A DNA stretch of 64,000 bases, taken from assembly GCA_904063045.1 (NCBI GenBank), contig CAJFCJ010000024.1:987777-1051776 (forward strand), given 5' to 3'. A program made the position numbers and the translations under genes. The stretch is from Dimorphilus gyrociliatus. Its lineage: Eukaryota > Annelida > Polychaeta > Dinophilidae. This document shows positions 38,301 through 52,867 of this stretch, in pieces; the stretch's first letter is position 1, and the number at the start of each line of letters is the position of its first letter. Under the pieces are notes generated by a model. That model made no database searches, was not told the origin of the DNA, and was given only the letters and a program-made list of their open reading frames with translations.

Positions 38301-41300
38301 CAATATTTCCATCTATTAAAGAATTGTATGTAAATAAGGATTCCCTCTGCAGCTACAATTCTTACTTTGTTCAAAGTGACCGTGAAAAATTTCGACTTCT
38401 CTACACGATAGCAGAGGTAGTCAGTTAAATGAGAGAGATGATACTCTTTAACCCAAATCTTTGCATGTTGCCAAATTAATAGACATGTTAATTAGCACAA
38501 TGGACATTGCTAAATCTGCCTGTTCACACGAAATTAGACTAAATTTTTTTCCCACTTGTAAACTATACTTACCATCGAATTATGACAAGTTGTTTTATTT
38601 AATTTATCTTTTATATTTATAGGCAAGAATCCTGTGGGCTTTGTTTACTACTAAACAATTCCAAATCTTAATTAGAAGTATGTTTAATAATATAATAAAC
38701 CTATCTAGTTGTCGACCATTAATCATAGAGCCGAGTCAGCTAATTTATAATATCAATGAAATATATCTTTTGCGAAATACCACTCACGTAAATCAAACTG
38801 AAATAGACATTCTAGATTACCTTAACGACATTACTGGATTAACTTGATCTGTCAATTTAAAAAAAAGATCCAAATTTACCAGAAAACAAGAGACTGTACA
38901 TGTGACCTATAAACGAAGCACCTGCCATTAAAGACATATGGAGCCGATTGCACGGACAACGGCCGGTGTATTTGACTAATATTTCCTTCTGTTTTGTATA
39001 TATTCCGTAGCAGTTTCATCGTAATTTGATCTCGCAAAGAAAAAATGTTTTTGTAGTTTCATATAACTTTAAGGCCGATAACTTACAAATATGTTATTTC
39101 TTTCTCCTTGAATACAATTCTATTTTCGCACTCGATAATCTCTAAGCTATACAGGTATATTACTTAATCGTTAGAAATGAAAACTTGGCTCTTTGTTGGC
39201 GTGTTAGAAAAAATTCAACATGATTTAATTTTTTCAGATAGTAAATATTTTATTTTTAATACATATACAGTATATTTATTTATTTATTTATTTATAAGCA
39301 TGTTAGTATTCAAACATTTTATTTAATTCTTAAAGATTAAGTTCTTACTTTAGGTATTTGATAACTAGCTTATTACCGGTAAGAAAGCATTAAACAGGTG
39401 TCAATTCTTTTCCTGTAATTTAACCTTTTTGCGCTCGACTGCACTCTCGGCTTGCTATAAATTATTTGAACGTTTTTTATGCTTAATTTTAAAAATATCG
39501 TGTTCAAAAAAACGATGTGCTAAACAGTTAAATTACTTATCTCTCAAATTACTTCAATTATATTAAGCTGTTGTACTTGAACATATATTCCATTACTCTG
39601 GAAATGCTATCAAAGTTTATTTACTTTTGCTTACTGTATTTTGTTACATTAGTCTGTAAATAAACAATTAATGTTGAATACATCAACAATTTTTAAACAA
39701 AAAATAACATTCAAAGTAAAGTATTAGTTTTTTGAAGACAATGAACGAAAATAAAGATTTCTTTTGTTTATAATAATTAGATAGAGTTAATTTACATTGG
39801 ATTATCTTCTAAATAGAGAAAATTATATTATATTGCGATAAAAAACACCCATAATTATGGTGTATAAAACAAAGTATGTCACACACTGCCAGTCAAAATA
39901 GAAAAAACTTAGTCATATTTACAGTGTTTTTTTTTCTTTCTTTCTATTTATATATATATATACAAATTAATAAAGCAGAGGTATTGAAAAAAAACTATAC
40001 TCTAAAAACTGAAATGTTTAAAATGAAGAATACGAAGCATCTAATAAAAACTTAAGCGGCCCTTGAAAAACAATACTTCGTCTAAAGATCGAAGTGAATA
40101 TTCATCATTGTTTAGTCTGAATTTACCGGCTGTAGTATTAGCTAACTGTTTATCGACTGGTTATGAGAATCTTTTGTCTGTCATTACATATTTGCTTGCT
40201 CCACTAATACCTTACTCTTTTCATAGCTTGCCAACGGATGTTCAAGCAGAAGCCATTCCACTTATTCTTGGGGGAGGAGACGTTCTAATGGTAAATAAAA
40301 AATTAATATTATTCTTGTAAAAAAAACGGAATATATCTAATATGAAAATACTTTTCATTATTAGTCATTCTGTTACTTATTGATTTTCGTTGTAATTTCT
40401 GTTTAAGGCGCTAAAAAAAAGCCTTACAACATATAACTTCAATTTACCAGACATTTCTTTTTGAAAACACACATTCTAAATTGGCGCATCATATGAAAAT
40501 ATATCACTCTTTGTGGCACAGACGTTAAGAGAGCTCTTGACCTTCTTTTACATCTAGAAATTTAATTAATCTCTCCAACAGCCACTTCCCTATTACAGAG
40601 TAGAATTGTTTTTAACCGATGCTTCATCCTGTTATTTTTCTGTTTTTCTGTTGAAAGAGATAGTGATAAGGAATAATCTGTCAATTGTCCAAGTTGGCAA
40701 TTATGCTTTAAAAAATACTTATCACTTGTATAAATGATTTAAATTTTTTTTAGTAAGAGTTGTTGAAGAGTTAATTCAATTGAATTCGTTTTGAAAATAG
40801 TTCACTATTCTTTAGCACTTTAGAAGACATCTATTATATTATGAGGGTATAAAGGTAAACTAACAAAAACCCCTTCAATCCCTACTTTTTACAATTTACT
40901 ATAGTCTACGAAGAAAATCTTTATGTACTCTTAGATAACGTAAGAAATATTTAAGCGTTGAACTTGCTCTAAATTACACAATTGAATGTCTTACGTAAGA
41001 AAGTATAATATATAAAAGGACATCAGTTAGTTATGACACTTAAATAAGCTTTTATAGCATAAGGGAGTGTACTAGACTCCTTTTGTATTGAAAATTCAAT
41101 CGTGTGACTAGGCCCTTATCTGCTTTCCCGCTCTTTTTTATTATCTCGCAACATAAATCTTAAGAAAAGAAGACTTACGACAGATATGCTCTCCCATACA
41201 TCTTGGCCAAACGGCCGACTTTTACGAGCAACGGTTTGCTCGTAAAAATTGGGCACGGGGATCGAATTCTACCTCTATATAGGCCTATACATTTTTCGCA

Positions 41301-41821
41301 TCGCCCAGGCACCGCAGCTTTTTGTTTGCCCGGTTATGACGTCATGTCATGAATATTAATGAGGCGGCGACGCGAAACGCGAGGCAGTCGTACGTCTGGC
41401 GGCGGACCGGTGTGTATCGAAGTTTTATTTATTCAATATATAACAGTTTATCTATATAGTTCGATATTCGTTATTATTTATTAGATCTATATTTCTTTAT
41501 ATGAAAAAAAAATAGCAACATTTAGATGGTAGAGTGAAAATTGACAAATGTAAAGTTATGAAGTTTTACGATTTGTATTGATGCGGGTGACTGATTATAA
41601 TGAAATAAATGGCGAATGAAATATATTTTGCAATAAAACATAAAGTATATAAATATATAAAAGGAATATATTACTTGTTAAAAGAACTAACATTCTCTCA
41701 TCGAATATGAATATTTCTATTCGCTATTTCTTTTCGAGTCATTTTTTTTGTAACTTATCAATAATATTTGCCATTGCAGCTGTTAACTTATAAAGGATAT
41801 TATACAGAATTCATATAAGTC

Positions 41822-41855
<34 letters not shown>

Positions 41856-41866
41856 GTATATCTGTC

Positions 41867-41900
<34 letters not shown>

Positions 41901-44900
41901 CTTATATACAGTATGTAGATCTTTACATCTTATAACAGAATGACATCGCCTGTAGGTGCACTAATTTTTTTGCGACACCCAACTAAATCACAAGAAAACT
42001 GAAGGCTTTTGATAAAAAATGTATAACAATACTTTTAAAGGAGCGATAAACTCGAAACCTACTGCGCTCAAATACTCTTGAAAATTTATTCAACCGTTTT
42101 TTATATAACAGTTTAAAACTATTTTATTAAACTCTTGTAAGTAAAAATAGAAGTAGTGAATTAGTTTTAATAAGAGAATATCTATCTATCTGTTCCCCTA
42201 TTTTTTTTTTTCCCTATACTATTTAATGAAGAATAAGCAGAGGTGAGATAACACTTATCTTATCTTTAAGATATCTAGGTCATGGAAATTTTGAAAATTT
42301 TTTTTGTAACCAATTCAACCGAAATTTCTATTTTAGAATTCGAACATTTTTAGATACCGTTTCAACTCGTTAAAAAAAAGATAGTTAATAAATTCATAGG
42401 TTTTTTTATATAAATTTTTAATTAGGTGACAATTTGTATTCTTAGTTTCTTTAACGTCTGTTAAAGTCTTTGTTCTCTCTACTTAAACGATGGATAATTT
42501 TATCAATTAAAAGTTTACAGTGAATATAAATTTGAACTCATTAGACTTTTTCTCTTTCAATTCCCTTTTCATTTCAAATTCTACCTTGTTAGTAAAAATA
42601 GGAAATTTTTTTTAAACCACGTTACAGTTTTTGACAATAGGAAGGGCATTGTCATTTTTCTCTTTTGACCTTTAATTCCATCAAGTTGAGACTCTTGGGA
42701 AAAAGTCATCATTTATTACTTAGATATTAACAGGCTCATATCGGAACCGCGACTAGAGCATATTAGAAAAAGAGATTTTACTAAGAATCCAATTTCAAAC
42801 CGCCGGTTTTTCAAACCACTAAGTTTCATCATAATTGCTACTTGTTGTATATTGTCTTGTAATCGAATATTTTTGTAAATAGATATAAATAGTATCTATA
42901 AAAACAAATTGTATCCATTCTTTATATGGAGTCTATTTAGACTTTTCAACGTTTGCAACAATTTAACGTCTCTTAAAAAAGACTGACATGAAGGACGTCT
43001 TTTAGCTTAAAACATTCACAGGAATATGAGATAATAAAGCGCAATTTTTTATGGTGTTGAATGAGTATAGGGGTTGCCCTTTGAAATGCAATGACCCTGG
43101 ATAGTTGCTATGGCCTTCCTTTCTATTCTTCCTACTAACGCTTTTTTTCCCGAACAGGCCGCCGAAACTGGCAGTGGCAAAACAGGAGCATTTTGTTTGC
43201 CGATTATACAAATTGTACAAGAAACTCTTAGAAATGTTAGGGAGAACAAGGGAAATAAGGGTGGAGGTGGAAGTGGAGCAAGCGGTGGAACTTCAAAGAG
43301 TAAGTATTTTGTTTGGTTGTTTTTGGTTTTTTTGCTAAAAAAATAGAAAAAACAGAATTTTTCATTTATAGACTATTTCTATTCATTGATAATAATGTTT
43401 TATTAACAAATAGTTTATTGGAAAATGCTATTACTTCACTGTCATCTGCGTTTTGTACATATCAATTACTTCGAAATATACTGTATGACTCGGGTTACCC
43501 TTAGAAACAAAATATTTCGATTAAAATTCACTTTTTGAAAAGTTTTTAGTAGACTTCTTAAATTTCTTAGATGTATGCAACAATTATAGATAATCAACCA
43601 CCTAAATAGAAAGTAAGTCAGCACTTACCCTTAAAATAAAAGCTAGACTGCTTATACTAATAGATTAAGTATTGATAATAAAAATATAAAAAAGGAGAGA
43701 AATAACTCCCTTTCTCTTGAAGATTTGATAAACTTTTAATTGAAACATTTTCGTATTTCAAAGTAACGAAATTTTTGACTGACGTACCATGTAATTCCTT
43801 TTCATCGGTAAAAAACTTTATTAGAGAACCTCTACCGTTCGGGGCAGATGGTCATCAATAAGCTTTCTAAAATACGAAGAGCCGGCCTCTCAACTATCAG
43901 TGCTTTTGAGATTTCATTGGATTTGATTACAATCTCGCTTGAATAAGTGTCAAAAATAACCTATGACCCTTTTCAAATATAGCGTGAATATTCGACCGGT
44001 TCAACACAGGAACTGCTTATTGAATATTCGCTATATCAATGACAGAATCGTGCTTTAACCTTCATCTATGACTTTAATACACAAAAAAAAAATTTCCAAT
44101 TTAGTTGATATAGAATGGTGATTTATAAAAGCATTTTATTTTGTGTTATACTTAAATGTAATATGTTTGCAGTGTTAAGCTGTTTCGTAAACTTTAAGTT
44201 AAACATCTCAAAACTACTACTCTTTTGTGTATGATTTATTAAAGGTCATGTATTGAATTCCGGCGAAACGTGAATAATTTTTCACGCGGAAGTAATGCCA
44301 CTTAAAATAGAATAATAGCCTTTTTCAACTAAAAACGCCCGATCATTAATTGACAGTTTCTCGAGAAATTTTTCCTCTGACAAAAATTTATCATACGATT
44401 TTCCCTTCAGATTAATCTCTTTTAACTTTCAGACTCGAAATGGAAGATGAACCCTTTCGATAGGGGAGATAAATTAGCTATCGATTCAGACGGAACACTA
44501 TGCCAAAGTAGAGATGCTAAAATATGGCAAGGAACAAGATCTAATAAAGGCGTAGTTGGAAAAGGGAAATATTATTATGAGGCTAAAGTAACAGATGAGG
44601 GACTATGCAGAGTTGGATGGTCAACTGCAAAGGCTTCTTTAGATTTGGGGACTGATAAAGAAGGATACGGATTCGGAGGAACTGGAAAGAAAAGCTTCGG
44701 AAGACAATTTGATACTTACGGCGAGGTAAGCTGAAACTGACCGCTAAATAGTATATAACTGTAGACCATATCAATTAGAGCTAAATAGATACTTAATAGC
44801 TTAATCCTTAAGTAAAGAGTATTGAACAATTTTTTTAAGAAAGATACTACAATTTAATTGTTGAATTTGGAATATTTGATATTTGACGAAGCTCTTTTAA

Positions 44901-47900
44901 AATTAATGTTTGAGGCAATAAACTCATAGTGGATCATAAGCAATTTTTTGCTGACTCTTCATATTTGAAGAAGATACGTATAACTACTATACGTAGTTAG
45001 CTTACTTGCTAAAAAATGGGTTTTTTCCTTCCTTGAGAGCCATGCGCTAACTTTTTTACGTAATTTAAATTGATTACTCCAAAAAATCGTGTTATAATGT
45101 ATCATCATTCGTCGTATTCTAAGTGCTCATAAGCACTTTTTAATGCAAACGTACATACTAAATTGAACTGAATTAAATATTCTGTTAAAATCTTCTTACC
45201 TATATATACAGTATATATATATTAGTAGTTAAAATAATTATTTATTCCTGTTGCAATTTCATTATTAGAATCGCTTAAGGGTTAAAAGATATATTCGCAG
45301 TCATTATTCCGTATCATCAGTTCTTAGTCATCATACCCTAAGCATAGTAAATCAATTTTTCGGATGGGCGACTCTAATCTTATACAATAAATAGGCTTTT
45401 GGTATTAACGACGTTATCGGCTGTTATCTGGATTTGGATTCATACAGCGTTAAATGGTCGAAGAATGGTGAGTAAATTATTTTGTTCTCTCTGTATTACA
45501 AAGTACAAACTATTGGAAGTATTTTTGTTATTAATAACATGTCAGTGGAAAATGTTGTGCAAATATTTTGTAAACGTTCTCTAGATAAGGTTATCGTTTG
45601 GGGTAGCTTATTTTCAAATATTTCTTCGGACCTATTACGATTTATATAAATAAACAGTGCTATATATTTCTTTACATTTGTATGAATTTTATTCACCAGG
45701 AGTTGATTTTGGAAAAGCCTACGATATTCCCGCACATTTACAGAATGAGACCTTCTACGCTGCTGTGTGCCTTAAGGTTACTTTTTTTTTCTACCAAAGA
45801 TTTGTTTAACCTATTTTGTTTCTTTTAGAATGCGGAAATGAAGTTCAATTTCGGTCACCAAAAATTTGCTTATGAACCAAAAGAAAACTTTAAAGGGCTA
45901 AATACTGCTGACTCAAGTAACATTGTCGTTTCTAAGATTTCAGGTATTTGCTTTGTTGGGACAAAACACCTTATGTTGATAGTAACTTTTTTTGCTAAAA
46001 ACAAAATACTAAAACAATTTAACGCAACAGGTGGCTCTACTGGTCCCGTCACCAAACGTCCGAATGCTCCTTACTCAATTATTATTGAACCTAGTCGAGA
46101 ATTGGCTGAGCAGACCTACAATCAGATAATAAAGTTTAAGAAGTATTTGAAAGATCCAAAAATAAGGTATGTTAGGTCAAAAATTCATGTTATTATCAAA
46201 GCCTATTGTGGAAGAAATATTTCTTTTACATTCTGTTAATCTGTGGTAACTCTATCGTAGTTTGTCTTCTACAAACGTTCATGTACTTAGACGTTGTGTT
46301 TCTTCCTTTAGTGGACATTTAGCGCAAATTACCAGCATACTTTTGTATACGCCAAAGAGAATATCCTTTTAAGTTACAATTAGATATCGATTCCTTTCTC
46401 TAAAAATAATCATAACTCATTTCTAAATATTTTCCATAGAGACTGTATTTAAAAAGGATAAAGATAGAATTCCTATAAAAGCGCCATCTCTTGTCGTACG
46501 CAATACCTTTAGCAAAAAGATTACTTGTAGTCTCTATGACCTAATTAGCAAAAAAAACCTCTTTTCTCTGTTTTAAGCAGAAATACTGTAGTAAATGCAT
46601 TTATGCCTGTGTAAAGAATTCTTTAAAGTAGACGAAATCTTCAGTCTGAATTTAATTTAAAGCTTTTTACTGTTAATAACATTTTACATTTCTGTACACT
46701 TTATGTTGTAGCATAATATGTAAGCATAATGAATTATCAATCTTAATGTTTTGTCTACTGAAACTGTATACTGTACTTTAAAGGAAAACAGTAGATACTT
46801 AATTTTTTGATAATTAAGAAGCCATGCTTTAAAAGATCTTTCAAATATTTCCCTCAGAGAATTGCTTATAATTGGTGGAGCTAGTGCTAAAGAACAAGTA
46901 GACGCCCTAAATTCTGGTATTGATATAGTTGTAGGAACACCTGGGCGATTAGAGGATTTGATTTCTTCTAATAAATTGGAATTATCGGCTTGCAGGTATT
47001 TTTTTACTAAGAAAATTTTTTATGCCTGACATTAGAAAGTGATTTATTTGCTCTTCTAGATTTTTTGTTCTCGACGAAGCCGATGGCCTACTTTCTGCTG
47101 GTTATGGTCATTTAATTGAACGGTTACATAGGTCTATCCCAAAAGTGACTAGTGATGGGAACAAACTACAGATGGTTGTGTGTTCCGCCACACTACACTC
47201 TTTTGATGTTAAGAAAATGGCAGAGAAATTAATGCATTTTCCTACTTGGATAGATTTGAAAGGCCAGGTAACTTAAATTTTTTTTCTTTCTCTTTTTTAA
47301 AGACAAACTGTGTACTTATTGCATTTTTAACCTGCAAATTATCAGCTAAATTGTCATAAAAGGTTGTTAAAAAAAGGATTAAATGAAGGTTGTTAGTTTA
47401 CAATTAATTAATTTACAAAGTGGTTTAGAGATTGAAAAAAAAAGAAATAAGCTTTTTTAAACGGTTTTATTTAAGTAGATGTAATTAAGCCCAAATAAGA
47501 GCATCTTCGACCTTGAAGTTTGTCTCCAAGATCCATTAATATGGTAGAAATTGCTTTCAAACATAATTAGTCACGAAACATTTTTAATGTCAGTAGGATG
47601 TTTTACCAATCTATATTCAAGTTAAAGGGTACCATCTAGACTACCAGAAAGGTAGAACTCCCTTTTTTTCTATTTTTTAACTAAGTACCTTCAATTAGGC
47701 TTGAGATTAGATATTAAAACTATCTTTAGGTCGAAAACATCTGCCTTTAATAGACTGGCTAAACATATTTTACTATATGCTTCATTATCCCAAGAGAAAT
47801 ATAAAACAAACATTTTAAAAGAGATATAGAAAGATATTACCTAAATCCTATGTGTATCCTATTGACAAATCACAAATATTACCAGTTCCTATAAAATACA

Positions 47901-50900
47901 GTATAGAGATCCTCCTCAATTAATATTGCATTTAGTATTTTCTAGAAATAGACAAAGAGGTATTGGCTTTTTTTTTATATACCATATATGTACAAAGCTA
48001 TTATAATTTTATATTTTACATAAACATGAGAATGCATAGTAACGCTCTTCAATAGGTAATGATACAAAAGCCTTCACAAGGTGATTATTAACAATTGTAG
48101 AAAGCTTGCTTTTTTTCGCTTTTTCTTTGGTTTACCAACGTTACTAGTAGATGCGTAGTTGATTTCTTAATCAAAGAAACTTGAAAGAAAACTCTACTCG
48201 TAGTTAGGAAAAGAAATATAATATACATAAATATAATTTCATTTGTTTTGAAAGTAAATTATTTCTCTAAAAATTATCACTCGCCCAAGTAGAAACACTC
48301 GCTAGGGAAGTGCTTTGCCATACAATACTTGAAATATTTATATCTCTTGTTATATATACAGTGCATACGCGTACAAATATGTACATCCATAGATGCATAT
48401 AAATATTAGGGATTGACATATTTTAACTAGAAATATTTGTTGAAAATGACTATTAACTAAGCATAAAAAGTAGATATAAAGCAGTAATTAATATATAAAC
48501 TCAGTATGGATTAATTTTTTTCGTTTTTCTTTCAGCTATGTAATTTTTTTATTCTTGAGATGTTATTTTACATTTACCTGATCGGTATTTATACTAATTA
48601 CACTTTTATTCATAAGAAAATCCCTTGCAATTAATGAAAAGGGTCACTGCAAGTAGGTAGATGTAGGAAAAGAATATTATAGGAAAGCGAAAAAAACAAG
48701 TTTAAGCGTATTTTAGTAGCTTTATGACTTTTACATATAATACAAGAACCTTCTCGCCAGTGAGACGAATACTAAGTTGACTCTGCAGCAAAAAGTCAAT
48801 GAGATTTTTCAATACAAAATTAACAGACTCTGGTGAAATCCTCTTCACGTCTATAAAATTTTGATACACATTTCGTGCAAATTTTGTAAAAATATAGGAA
48901 ATCTAGACTAATTATTACCATAAAATGAATATGATATCAGAACTTGAATGTTTCGTAGATAATTATATCTCCTCCTTTTCTCTTGTTAGCTTTTGTTTAA
49001 CAAAGACTATTTAAAAAATAATATTAAAAGAGAAACCAACAAAGCTTTTTTGTCAACTTTCATCAAAAATAAGTATTTTTCAATCTACTTAAGGATGTCT
49101 TAAATTTTTTGTTCTTTGTACTATAATTAATGTGTTACTATCCGACTTAGCTATTACTATTTTTTTTGAAATAGGATAGTGTTCCCGAGACCGTACATCA
49201 CGTAGTATTAACTGTTGATCCAAGAAAAGATGAATCGTGGAAAAGCATACGGAACGGAATACAAACGGACGGTGTCCACCATAACGATAAACAAAGAATG
49301 AATGTTGAGACTGCGGGTTTGTAAATTTTTAATACCCTTCTTGCTTATCAGGATTGCAACAAATTCGTTTACCTCTAGGCTACTAGAATAAGATAGCGTT
49401 AGTTTTTTTTCTTATTCTATTGACAATGTAATATACAAGCATTAAAGTCATAAGTCATACAGAAAATATCCTTGAAAAGTTATAACAATGAATTTCTATA
49501 CAAAATGTATGATGGAAAAAAAAACTACAGTCCATAAGAATAGCATAAAAACAATCTCAGTCAAAGACATCTATATACAATATATACAGTAGGTTGATTT
49601 AAAATGTATATGAAATGCAAGCAAATCCTCCCTACTTCTCCTCCGAGGAAATATCTGCAAGCTGTATTCCCTTTTGAATTGTTAAACATAAATAGAGAGC
49701 AATCTGTTCGACTTGTAAATCTTTTAGTTCTGCAGATAGATTCAAGTAAGAATATATCTTTTGAATTAGGGTATAATGTGTTTGCCCTTCGTACTAAATC
49801 GTTAATTCGCGCACAGAAATTCGTCAGTTATAATCAAAGTCTCCAAGGTTATTTGTTGCTATTTATTACTACCGGTTGTAAATCAGGTTAAAACGGCTTT
49901 AGTGAGTGATTCTAATTGATTGTTACTGCCTAACCCTCGTTGTTCTATTAAGGTTGACCCGAGGGAGCATTACGAATTATTTTTTACTTGAAAAAATTAG
50001 CTTTTCTTGCCTACAATGGCCACAAGCAGAATCCACAATGCTCGTATGATGAAGTGGGGTTAATTCCTACTTATCCTTATTTTCTAAATCACATCCTATT
50101 GGTGTATTTCAGCTGTGGTTAAGGAGCATTATAAGAAATTGATTTTTGAAGCCTGGTTATTCCATTTTGTCGAATTTTCAGTTCCTATTGAAATTAGGAT
50201 TGTAGAGCATTAATGATTTTTTTTAGCTGGTTATTGTTGTATTTGTTGTTCCTTTTTTTCCGAAAGGTTTATTTACATTAATTCAATGTTAAGGTTACAA
50301 TCACATATAACAATTTTACACTGTCTCAATCAATTTGGCTCATCATCTTTTCTTAATCATACTCACCTGGTTTACATTGTTTGCATTGTTTTAGCATTAT
50401 TTCTGATCCATCTTCAACTGTTTCAGCGTTTCGACGACTTTTCGGTCTCTTATAACAAATTCTATAAAAGCCTCGAATTCCAGGTGCTGTCAATTGAATC
50501 ATAACCGCAGTAAAACTACAGTGAGCAAAGGCAAGCACTTGAACAACGACATCGGCCATTTGTATTTGTGCTTTCCATTTGCTATCTATCAGTTGTAGTG
50601 CAGTCGTTGAAAATTGAATAATGTTAATTAGAATAAGAGGGAAATTTAAAAAAATATAACTTAGAAGAATAAGAAGAGAACACTTTGACCAAGCTTCTTC
50701 TGTTCTATCGAATGTCAAGTTAACTTCATCTTCTTCGATTTGTCGTGAATGCAATTGAAATTTTTGTCGACTTCAGTTAGGTTTTTATTATTTTTCGAAT
50801 TCCATTTTTCAAATTTAAAGATAGCTTCTATTATGGGTTGTACATCTATTAACTCTAGAATACTCTCTCTCTCTCTCTCTCTCTCCCTCTCTCTCTCTCT

Positions 50901-52835
50901 TTCTCGCTCTCTCTTTCTCGCTCTCCCTTTCTCTCTCTCTGCCATTTCTTTCGACGTATATTTGTGTTGACGTAAAGTTGGCACAAGTCTAAGCTATTTA
51001 TTATTTTAATATATATACATATTTTTGAGGACGTATTTTTTAGAAAGATGTACAGATATCGGCTGTATTAACGTTATATAAATCTTAATACTACATAAGG
51101 CACAACTGCAATAGATGAAAGGAGCTTTGATTGTCTTAAGTTATATTTTACCTCTCTTAAGATGAAAAATGGTTTTAATATTTAGCTATATTGAAATTTG
51201 GTCTTGGGAAAATAATAAAAACCCCCTACCTAATGCCAACAGTAACGGCAAAAGCTATTCCGATACCGAACAATATCGGTGCATAAGTGTTTAGACTTGC
51301 AATTACGTAGGGCCAGTAGAGCGTATGAAAATCTGGATATACCAAATCGAAATAACACCCCCATATCTTGTCGATAGTATGAGACCACATGGCGTGAACA
51401 TCTATTGATAAAACTCCTATGAAAGCCGCCGTTGCAAGGCATTTGGCTTTAAAGGGCGAACATATGAAAGAAGGTTTGAAAAGAAACACTGCCCTTTCAC
51501 CGCCCATTAGCACAGTACACCATGCAGTCCAATGAAGAAATGTTTGGTCCGTAACTGTATGTAATTTACAAGTCCATTCATACAATTGAGTGAGATGTCT
51601 AGTTTCTGTAAGCTTTGAAATTGCGTCTAAACCGGGATCTAATAAAAGAACCAGAACGTTTGCTGAACAAATTAACTTAGCGAAAGATGCAGTACAATGT
51701 TCATGATTGATGTTGGAGAGAGAGGGAACAATAGCTAAATTACCAAATATTCCTATTACCGCCAGAATGGGTAGCACGATTGATGTAAAATAGTACTTCA
51801 CCGACTCTTCCGTAGTATTGAGGAGCGTATTATTTGAGGTCCTGTTCATGTTCCTGTACAAAGAAAGAGCGTTAGAACTGGTTAAAAGAAAATTTTATTC
51901 TAAAGGAAATGAATCTATAATTAGGAGATTGCTATATTTGGTAGATGTGCACTTTTTTTAATTGGAAAATTTCTGCACCAACATGGTATTTCAATTGTAA
52001 ATCATTATTACAGTTTGTTCTAGAACAATAAATATGGGAGAAAAAAGTTATTGCTTTTGTAGGCCTAGATGTTAGAAAAGAATAAAAAAGCAGGGCAAAA
52101 CAAGGAAAAATCAACAATCATCATGTAAGAAAATAAGCCTGTTTGCATGTTAATGGGGATCTGTTGAAGGTACCCTTACGTATATTACTAGGCTGCCACC
52201 AAGATTAGCTGGAAATTCATCACGTGATTGTGCCACCGTGTTAGTTTTTTGTAACAACCGGAAGAACCTACCATCTGAATTGTAGACATTCACTTGTTTA
52301 AGTCTGAAAAAGGGCTTTAATCTTTTCATATTTCCTAATAAGCCCTATGAAGAGCCTGATATTTACGTAATATTTTCTATTCATTCGTTACTTTTTTCTT
52401 TTATTTAAAAGTTTCTTTTACATTAACAGCACTTTACGATCAAAACCTCTAATATTCGATTATATAGTTTGTTCTTTTTTCTCCTACTGTTACATCTTAT
52501 TTACCCACCTTCTTTGACTAGAGAATCTATCAACTATTTTATGTCTAGCTTGCTATTTCTTTCTTTCCTTTACCTCCCACTCTTGATTCTTAAGAATGTT
52601 AGAATTTTTTCAACATTTTTAATGTAATAGTCTCCAATAAATAGCATCAAGATATATACCATGATATCTACTTGTACTTAATTAAATGCTATAAATCTAT
52701 GTGTTTATCTTAACTGTTAAGAAATTTGACATCCAATAGCATCTTAATACAAATTAGTAAAGGGCAACGTTAATTAAGGTGAAGTGGCAAATCTTAAGAC
52801 ATGGCAAAATCAGATAAAATGTGTACCTGTTGTTG

Positions 52836-52867
<32 letters not shown>

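Larger units (their letters stand above)
40291..43157 (+). other. DDX1 intron 3 with a CpG-dense island
   Basis: A 2.9-kb intron, mostly AT-rich, with a TA microsatellite at about 41825-41900. A conspicuous GC/CpG-rich patch at about 41190-41415 is described separately. I saw no exon in the rest. Confidence 0.6.

Noticed and set aside
49604-49891. 95-codon plus-strand frame in DDX1 intron 12
   Set aside because: It starts with ATG but has no recognisable domain and no splice context; it is compatible with chance.
50715-50984. Frames rich in Arg-Glu or Leu-Ser repeats
   Set aside because: They are translations of the CT/GA microsatellite within the GPCR intron.
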